Assembly: GCF_027943255.1 (NCBI RefSeq)
Contig: NC_072895.1
Coordinates: forward strand, 24,030,001-24,094,000
From: Anastrepha obliqua
Lineage: Eukaryota > Arthropoda > Insecta > Diptera > Tephritidae
Reading direction: 5' to 3'
DNA: 64,000 nt
Positions 56,780-64,000 of this stretch are shown piece by piece. The notes beneath the pieces are model-generated. The model searched no databases and was not told the DNA's origin. It saw only the letters and a program-made list of their open reading frames with translations. The translations under genes were made by a program, and so were the position numbers. Within the stretch, counting starts at the first letter, position 1; every line of letters begins with the position of its first letter.

Positions 56780-58025
56780 CGTCAACCAACCTATTGAACC
56801 TTATCAGTGGGGTTTTAGACCTGAAAAGTCTGCCATCGACCGAGTATTTACAATACGCCAAATCTTGGAAAAGACCCATGAAAGCAGAATCGACACACCA
56901 ATTTTTCGTCGACTTCAAAGCTGCATTCGACAATACGAAAAGGAGTTATCTGTATGCCGCGATGTCTGAATTTGGTATCCCCACAAGACTAATACGGTCT
57001 TGCAAGATGACGTTTCTCAACACTCGTCCATGATACCATCCTTAACTTGATGTTAACCGCGCGGTTAGTTCTGCCTTTTTCAAACTGGATAAAGAGGCGA
57101 AGCGAATGGGTCTGGTGGTGAACGAGGACAAATCGAAGTACCTCCTGTCTTCAAACAAACAGTCGGACCACTCGCGTATCGGCTCCCACGTCACTGTCTA
57201 AGACGCGCGGAGATTCGTAGACGAAATAACTAGCAGCCTATGAGCCAACCAGCCCCGTGAGGTAATTCCTTCTTGGACAGTTCCGCGGGGAAAGTAGTAG
57301 ATAGTGGAGAGGTGTTCAGTACGTAGGTGTAGCTGTGAGACTACAAGTCGTGCATACTGCTATGCCGGTATAGCAGTACTCATGAGTGTTCCCTCTTCAT
57401 GGGCGTCATCCCGGAAAAAAACCCACGTCACTGTTGCCAGTTATAATTTCGAGGTTGTAAAATACTTGGTTTATTTAGGAACTAGCATAAACACCGATAA
57501 CAATGTCAGCCATGAAATACAACGTAGAATCTCTCTTGCCAACAAGTGCTACTTTGGACTAAGTAGGCAATTGAGTAGTGAAGTCCTCTCTCGACGAACA
57601 AAACTAACACTCTACAAGACTCTCATCATGCCCGTCCTAACGTATGGCGCAGCAGCTTGGACGATGACGACATCCGATGAAGCGACGTTTGGAGTGTTTG
57701 AGAAAAATATTCTGCGCAAGAATTTTGAACTTTTGCACGTTGGCAACGGCGAATAGCGCAGACGATGGAACGATGAGCTATATGAGCTTTACGACGGCAT
57801 AGACATAGCGCAGCGAATAAAGATCCAGCGGCTACGTTGGCTGGGTCATGTCGTCCGAATGGATACAAACGCCCCGGTTCTGAAATTATTCGATGCGGTA
57901 CCAGCTGGTGGTAGCAGAGGAAGAGGAAGGCCTCCTTTGCGTTGGAAAGATCAGGTGGAGTAGGACTTGACTGCACTCGGTGTGTCCAACTGGCGCCGGT
58001 TAGCACGAGAAAGAAAGGTAAGTAC
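56780..58025 (+). pseudogene. RTE-like LINE pseudogene, copy 2, carrying a 224-bp insertion
   Basis: Same family as 6202-7828. LIEPY and GFRPEKS-like readings at 56790, then IRQILEKTHESRIDT, FVDFKAAFDNTKRSYLYAAM, a deletion of the catalytic core at about 57040, KRMGLVVNEDKSKYLLSSNK (57100), insertion at 57198-57421, then VASYNFEVVKYLVYLGTSIN, NKCYFGLSRQLSSEVLSRRT, AAAWTMTTSDEATFGVFEKN, a stop, and GHVVRMDTNAPVLKLFDAVP with RGRGRPPLRWKDQVE. Both copies lack the YADD segment; here the gap is between NTRP and NRAVSS-like text. Confidence 0.87.
57198..57421 (+). mobile_element. 224-bp SINE-like or truncated-LINE insertion with 13-bp TSD
   Basis: CCCACGTCACTGT flanks it at 57185-57197 and 57422-57434. 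The RTE-like copy at 6202 has a single CCCACGTCACTGT at the same protein position (HVTVDSYNF) and no insert, an empty site. The insert ends in A7. It starts CTAAGACGCGCGGAG and contains a GC-rich hairpin-prone CCCCGTGAGG/CCGCGGGG portion. No clear tRNA A and B boxes. A 5'-truncated LINE 3' end is the alternative. Confidence 0.85.
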
Positions 58026-58079
58026 TGCATGTTTTGATGCATTACCATATCATTTCGCAAAAATCTGATTGAAAATTTT

Positions 58080-58835
58080 TCAGCTTTGGGACGAGGCACT
58101 GCACCGCTGAACAGCGCAGCGTTATTAAAAAACTCATTTCGAAAAGGAAAACTTAGGAAGAAGTTGCCGAAATTAAATCCAATGATTTACAGGGCATTAA
58201 AATATAAATCCCAAGCTGAAACACGTGAACGGCACACAGTGGGAATTTTTCGACACATTTTTGGCACATTAAAAATTATTATTTTTTGGAGCTATTGAGT
58301 GCAAATTCGCTGTCAGTTTGTCCCTGCGAGGTTAATTCTAGCTCTATATCCATCTGGCTTTACTCCAAGGCGTTCCGCACTGACAGCCGAACTAATTAAG
58401 CGCGTGGTGAGGCATTCAAAGAACAATCCTTTCGCACCTTCTAATAAAATTAAAAGATCACTGGAACTGTAGGCAAGCATGAAAACTACTCGTAGACGTT
58501 TGCGGGAACAGCACTTGGCTGTTTTCATAGCCCAAGAAAAGTGGCATTACTAACTAAACGGCGTGTGGCACAAAGGCTAAAGCTTGCAAATGAGCCCTTC
58601 GATGGACCCACCGAGAAATGGGGAGATATTTTGTTGTTGGCGAAGCTCTGGTTTCAAAGAAATAGGGTTGAAGTTATGAAATGGCCTACTCAGTCTCCAG
58701 ACCTCAATTCAATAGAGTATTTGTGGAATCAGTTTTGGAAAATCTCGTTAATTCGATGCATCGGCGATGTGTTGCGGTGATATCGAACAAAGGATACGCT
58801 TCGATGTTATGATCAATATAATAGATGCTTAGTTT
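58080..58835 (+). pseudogene. Tc1-like transposase relic
   Basis: N-terminal reading HCTAEQRSVIKKLISKRKT, then EEVAEI (helix-turn-helix), mid-part RKVALLTKRRVAQRLKLANE and WGDILLLAKLWF, then NRVEVMKWPTQSPDLNSIEY LW with the third catalytic residue Glu (S-P-D-L-N-x-I-E), and NSMHRRCVAVISNKGYAS at the C-terminus. The segment holding the first two catalytic Asp is deleted between ILL and WF. Stops and frameshifts. TIRs not identified. Confidence 0.82.
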
Positions 58836-58839
58836 CTAT

Positions 58840-59865
58840 TACATACTATTACGCTATTACTTAATCCCGCACAATAGTCAGGGCATTATTTGCATTGTGG
58901 CTGCTAAAACAAAAAAAAAAAAAAAAAACAAAGAAAAAGATACAGTTACATATTGCGTCAGTGGCGCCAGCACGAGGAGCGGGCAACCGCGGTAATAGCG
59001 CAGACACGGGAAATTTAGCGAAGTCCTCAACCATATGTGCGATCCTTCTGCCAGAAAAATCTGAAACACAGATAGCGCTTCAAGCAGTAAGAAGGCGTTG
59101 TTACCAAGCAACGTCAGGTGGACATTGCCACTACTTAGGGCTCATAGCGGCAGGCTAATTACCTACCCTGTCAGAAAGCAAATAAATTAACGAAACCAAA
59201 GCAAGACAAGTCTTGTCGAGGCCCTATGCTCCCAAGAGGAGTGAATAAGGAAGAAACAAAAAAATATCTACTTACAAAAGCTAGTAGACGTCACTTAGAA
59301 AAAAACCAGGCCGCGAAAAAATCCAAGTCTCGCTGCATGAAGGCGCGGTTAATTCTGAGAAGGATTGCTAAACATGAGCTCGCTGGAGCAGGTGATGAAC
59401 TCAACGCGGCTGACAAAACAAAGTACCAAAAAATATGAAGACTCATATCTAAAAAGCCAAAAAAAAAAAACAACAACAAAAAAGGCGTTGCGATGAAAAG
59501 AAACAGATTATAGGACGTGATCGATTAGTCACCGAAGAGAGCTAAGGTGTCCGGCAGGTGCGAAGAAAGCACGACCATTTAGCGATTTGGTTAAGGACAA
59601 ACTCCTTCTTGCAAGAGAACACCAACAGCGGCAGAGTAGAACTGCAGAAGTGGAGGCAGGTGGATGCCAAACTGTTCAAGATCGTGCTACATTAGCATGT
59701 TGTTGCAGCACAGGGCGGTGATCTCCCTCCCCTTCCTTTGATTCTTTAGGAATACTTACAGGCTGTAGGATGAAGATGACGCGGTGACGACGGGGTTGTT
59801 CTCAAAGAAAGCGTGGTTGAAATCTGCAACGCACTGAAAGGCTTAAAGCTTAAGCTCATTCCGGA
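58840..59865. other. Unassigned, poly(A)-bearing sequence
   Basis: A19-type tract at 58911-58928 followed by ORFs at 58895 and 59226. The latter (70 codons, Lys/Arg-rich) could be LINE ORF1 debris but carries no zinc knuckle or other motif. A10 tract at 59461-59470. Confidence 0.35.
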
Positions 59866-59869
59866 AATT

Positions 59870-60425
59870 GAAATTTGAACAAGTCGAGCCAAGGAGCACC
59901 AAGAGATTTGGTGGCTCCTAAAACACTCAGGCTAAAAAGCCCATTGTATTTAGAGCTCTGGAAAGAGGGTTTGCAGTTCTGCAGCGTTCTAGACCAGACC
60001 ATCGCTCTTTTTTTGTAATAATTCATGATTCCTGTGGAACTGATTCAAATTATTGGCTCTGGTCCCTGTGGGGGAACCGCTGATCCACGGTTGGTCAATT
60101 CATCGGCAATTTCATTTCCTTGAACACCGGAGTGCCCTGTATCCCATATAAGTACAAGCCTTTTTTGTCTTGCAAACTTCTTCTTACATTCTTGAACAAT
60201 CTTTGAGGTTTGCTTCGCGTTCTCCAGGCCTTCAGCTCAGTCGGACTGTCACTGAAAACTATAATCTGTTTCCCGCTTCATTTCCTCTCGATCAGCCATT
60301 CGGCTACTTTCAGGATGGCAAAAATTTCCGTTTAGAAAGCAGTTGCCATTTGCCCCATAGCATTACTATCGTTTAAGTTAAGGCTAAGGGCATACTTTGC
60401 CCTCTTTTGGTGCAGATGTGCTGAA
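59870..60425 (-). pseudogene. LINE RNase H and 3' UTR (family E, copy 2)
   Basis: Decayed and shortened relative of 53810-54880. Shared plus-strand text: AAATTTGAACAAGTCGAGCC, CACCAAGAGATTTGGTGGCT, GGCTCTGGTCCCTGTGGGGG, CCGCTGATCCACGGTTGGTC and CTTTCAGGATGGCAAAAA. On the minus strand the RNase H frame is broken several times and lacks sections present in copy 1. Confidence 0.78.
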
Positions 60426-60429
60426 GTAC

Positions 60430-61340
60430 CTGAAGTCACACAACTCTGTGGTGCCAATGGTCAACTGGGCAATCGTAAAAGCAGAAAAGCCGCAGAAGAA
60501 CGGAATTTTTTTGCCGTTCTTTTACAATTCATTCTGTTTTACTTTCTATAATTTGAGGAAAGGGTAAGAAATTTGAGGAAGATGTAAGAAAGAAATTTCG
60601 CAAAAAAACATCTAAAAAAATTAACTCCTGTTCTTACAAATTGCATTTGTTACAGAAAAAAGCCGCAGAGCAGTTTCCTAAAAAAGAAAAAATTGTAAAA
60701 ATGTGTTGAATTTTTCGAAATTTTCTATCAAGTTTCAAAACCTGATTTATATGATTTTGGTTGAAGACTGAATTATACAACAAAAAAAAATGCACCCGAA
60801 AAATATTGTAAACATTAAAAAAATGAATTAACATGCCGCGCGCCACTGTACATACGTACATACGTACAAATGTATGTACACACGTGTGGCTTATGTTGTC
60901 AGGTCTCATTTGTCTGGCAGATGCCGAAAAACATAGCATATCCAATTTCCTCGGGCGCACTTGTTTTGTAAAGCTTAAATATTTCGTGAGTACATGAAAT
61001 ATGAGAATTGAATTTTTTTTTGGTTTTGTTTTTTGCATTAACTGTTAAAAATGTGAATTTCAAGACATTTTCACACTTCTTTGTGTGATTTGAAATACCA
61101 GAAATTTGTGTGCCGCGAAATCAGCAATTATGCGCTTGTTTATGCAATTCGAGCTTCTGAGATAGTGAGTAATTTAGCTGGTGAAGAATTTGCGATTTCA
61201 AGAAAGTAAGTCTGAAACTGAAATAAAAAACAAAAGTAGGGGCTCCATATTCAGTGTACTAGGCAACAGTGAGAATTTGCTTGCCACGTAAAGTTGACAC
61301 CAACAACAAGAAAAGTACATACATATGTATGAATGTACAT
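60430..61340. other. Non-coding, no recognised feature
   Basis: AT-rich with a TACGTACATACG-type microsatellite at 60850-60885. The 134-codon minus-strand ORF at 60634 is a chance frame. Confidence 0.5.
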
Positions 61341-61349
61341 GTGAGAATC

Positions 61350-61767
61350 ACTTCAAGGCGTCTGCATTTTTTAAGGCGCGCCTAAAGCGCAAGTGATTGC
61401 AAGCAGAAGCTGCAAATTTATATCTCGTTTCGAACCAATGGATTAGCCACCAAGATTGTGTGATATCACACCTTTGGACTTTTATTTGTGGGTGTATGTA
61501 AAGTCCAAATGCCTTGTGGATAAATAAACTATGATTGAGGCATTGGAGGCCAATATTACTAAAGTTATTCACGAGATATCGACCAAAGTCCTCCAGCGAG
61601 TCATTCGAAATTGGTGCTTACGGATGGCCGAATTACGGCGCAGTTGCAGCCAACATTTGAAAGGGATTATTTTTAACATAATACAAAATACTACTACACA
61701 AAAATAATAACGAACTGAATTTTCTTTGTTTTATTTTAAATCCCTTCCCTTTAAATTGATCACCCTT
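61350..61767 (+). mobile_element. DD41D/rosa-like mariner 3' end
   Basis: 5'-truncated mariner-like copy. ISRFEPMD, stop, PPRLCDITPLDFYLWVYVKS, KCLVDK, stop, TMIEALEANITKVIHEISTK and VLQRVIRNWCLRMAELRRS match the C-terminal third of the protein seen at 29280-29550 (W-P-P-R-x-C-D-L-T-P-L-D-F). It ends in a TIR, inverted AAGGGTGATCAATTTAAAGG, at 61748-61767, followed by TA. Confidence 0.82.
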
Positions 61768-62129
61768 TATCATATTCTAAGACTTCTGCCAAAATATTGG
61801 GAAAAAATATTGAAATTTACTTGCACTGGACCAATTTGAAAAGAAATACCACCTAAATAGAAAATAGAAAAAATTTATAGAATTAGAAACAAAGAATAGA
61901 ATTTTTCCGAAAAATCACCTCCGACGATAGAAAAGTTTAAACTTAAAAGGTTTGCATAAAAACGTTTAAAACATCTATCAACTGGTTCAAAATAATGTGA
62001 CCTTTGTTGCCGCGTGAAAGGAACATCAACATCAAGGATCAAATGGTGAAAAAAAATGTTTGCAGTGAGGTCTTAAGGGGTGCCGTTGGTCTAGAACACG
62101 TAAATTTGAGGTATTTTCAGTATTTTTTT

Positions 62130-62640
62130 TTTCAACAAAAAAAATGAAGAACGACATATAAAAATTTTAGGCTTGTTATTTAACTTCTTTTACATACAAA
62201 AATGAAAAAAAAGATTGAAAAAAATATGTTTTGAACAAAAAAAAAATTATGAAAAAAAAAATTTTTATTGAAGAAAAAAAATTTAGAAAAAAATATTAAA
62301 AAAAAGTTTTGAAAAAAAAAATGTTGAAAAAACAAAATTTTTTTTATTTAAATTATTGAAAAAAAATTTTTTTTGAAAAAAAAATAATTTAACAAAACAA
62401 GTTTTTGAAAAAAAAAATGTTTATAAAAAAAAGGCTTTGAAAAAAAGATTTTGAACAAAAATAATTTTTTGGAAGAAAAAATTTCAAAATTCCAAAATTT
62501 TTTTTCTGTTAAAATGTTTTTTTTCAAAAATTTTTTTTGTCAACATTTTTTTTTTTTTTTTGTAAAATTTTTATTTCAAAATTTTTTTTTGTTAAAATTT
62601 TTTTTTTCAAAAGAAGAAAAAAAAATTATTATTTTTTCTA
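62130..62640. repeat. A/T homopolymer array with inverted symmetry
   Basis: 62150-62480 is built from TTTGAAAAAAAA-like units; 62485-62620 switches to TTTTTTTTCAAAA-like units, the reverse complement. No coding. Confidence 0.85.
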
Positions 62641-64000
62641 CTTTTAATAATTTAGTTAATGAAGCTGACCCTCCCGAAAAAGTGGACTTGAACGGGGTTG
62701 TCCATTTAGGCTCTTCTATTTATCTGATACACAAAAACCGAACAAATTAGTAATCAGTATGACTGTAGCTATGTCTCGCTACTAGAATTAAAAAAAAAAT
62801 AAAAAACTGACTAAATGGTGCGGTTTCGAATTTGACACTCTAAAAAGCGGGGTTTCTTCACTTTTTAATAAAAAAAATACGAAAGAATTGAAATAATAAT
62901 ATGATTCTAGTATGTCCGATAGCCATTTAGGTTGTGAACAACATATTAAGATTTCAGACGATTCGGTTGAATACTTTTTTTTTTTTTGCTTTGACACCAC
63001 CAGGCCGAAAAAAGTAGTTTTGAGATAATTGAGTTTAAAGTTTTGAGAGTGGTTAATGCGTGACGAAACTGACTCTACCTGCTAAAACGGCTGTACAATC
63101 GAAAATACTGAGAATATCCTTCCAACAATTTTACAGTCTATTCTTAAAAGCCTGTACTTTCGAAATATCATAACATAAAAAATTGGTTTTTCGAAAATCC
63201 TAGACCATCGGGAACCCTTAAGCATTCATTGTGTTTGGTCGAAAACTTCTTAATTCTAACGAAATGGGAAAGCAGAAAGGCTTCACAGATCGCGGAAAAG
63301 GCAAAGTCAATATCATGACCTCAGAGGGACTATCAAATCGCTAAATGGACAAAAAGATCTTAACATAAAACTTTCCAAGATCGAATGAATTCACAAAGTG
63401 AAGGTTAGGTGAGGTGACCCTGTAGGGTCCATTGCGTTACCAGTGCTATCTATTTGGAGTCGAATCTATTATTCTGTGAAATTCTTAATGCACGTCTTCG
63501 TGAGTTTTAGCAAGCCGTTCAGCCTTTGATCCGCAATATCCTCCGAGGATGAAAAATATGTTAATCCTAAGCACATTTGTCGAGTCCTACAAATAGCAGG
63601 GCAGTGGCAAAGTACTAGGTGTTCCTAAGTACCACTAGCATTCGCTACGTTGCATAAATTACACGCATCGCTCTGGACTAATTCCACTTTATCTGCGTGG
63701 CGTAGCCTGAGACAGTGTCCCTTACTGACGGGAGTTGCAGTCTTTTCTAGAATCTTAATTTTGGCAGTTTTGTACGAAGTTGAGTGTTCCCATATCGACT
63801 GCGAATCGATTTTTGGAAATTCTAGACCACCGGGACCCCTTAAAGGTCTAAATAGGTCAATGTTTGGCTGAGTTTTTCAAGTTTTCTTGAAATCTATGTA
63901 TCTTTAAGAAAAAGGCTGTTAAATTTATATATATAAATTTGCAAATACTTTTATGCAGACCCCTTAAGCTTAAATTCTTCTATTATCTGAGGTGACTTTT
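62641..64000. other. Non-coding, possible LINE debris
   Basis: GAGGTGACCCTGTAGGG-type text at 63400-63700 resembles the minus strand of a LINE 3' region by style, but no motif is firm. The phrases CTAGACCATCGGGAACCCTT (63202) and CTAGACCACCGGGACCCCTT (63822) are near-duplicates 620 bases apart. Confidence 0.35.

Overview
This window looks like non-coding, transposon-rich DNA from a fly, most likely a tephritid fruit fly. Three things point there. One recognisable host exon encodes the N-terminus of an insect-type PKA type II regulatory subunit. There are insect 5S rRNA relics and a nuclear fragment of insect mitochondrial cytochrome b. Several mariner-like relics have the wide D-to-D catalytic spacing of the 'rosa' (DD41D) group, which was described from Ceratitis rosa and other tephritids. 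Nothing prokaryotic is present. Species identification is inference.

Layout. 0.4-2.5 kb: LINE fragments (endonuclease, RNase H, C-terminal zinc-binding tail) around a dead maT-type mariner. 3.1 kb: a 53-bp near-perfect palindrome. 3.8-4.3 kb: an unidentified 115-codon ORF followed by AATAAA and A12, resembling a retrocopy. 6.0-10.05 kb: a DD41D-like mariner with matching TIRs, split by about 3.5 kb of nested LINE and Tc1/mariner debris. 10.98-12.22 kb: a near-intact mauritiana-type mariner with TIRs and TA target site. 12.8-23.2 kb: LINE tails, mariner relics and a dispersed repeat family; one 1.45-kb LINE insertion keeps its target-site duplication. 24.4-27.2 kb: low-complexity DNA, a mariner relic, an RTE-like endonuclease and a 720-bp TIR element. 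27.7-30.0 kb: a 349-bp MITE-like element, a DD41D deletion derivative with both TIRs, and a tRNA-like segment between 31-bp direct repeats. 30.6-32.9 kb: a Jockey-clade pseudogene split by a small mariner-like element.

34.89-35.11 kb (minus strand): the only convincing host exon, coding for the RII dimerization/docking domain, with both splice sites visible. The flanks are therefore probably introns of that gene. 36-46.6 kb: more LINE remains, a cytochrome b NUMT and the first 5S-derived repeat block. 47.7-51.7 kb: a 120-bp 5S rRNA pseudogene, further 5S fragments and AT-rich tandem arrays. 52-61.8 kb: mariner, R1-type, RNase H-type, RTE-like and Tc1-like relics. One RTE-like copy carries a 224-bp SINE-like insertion flanked by a 13-bp duplication. 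62.1-62.6 kb: an A/T-rich sequence with inverted symmetry.

Almost every longer ORF here is a transposon remnant or a chance reading frame. The value of the window is as a record of transposition: filled and empty sites, nested insertions, TSDs and deletion derivatives. I found no convincing novel multi-gene system.
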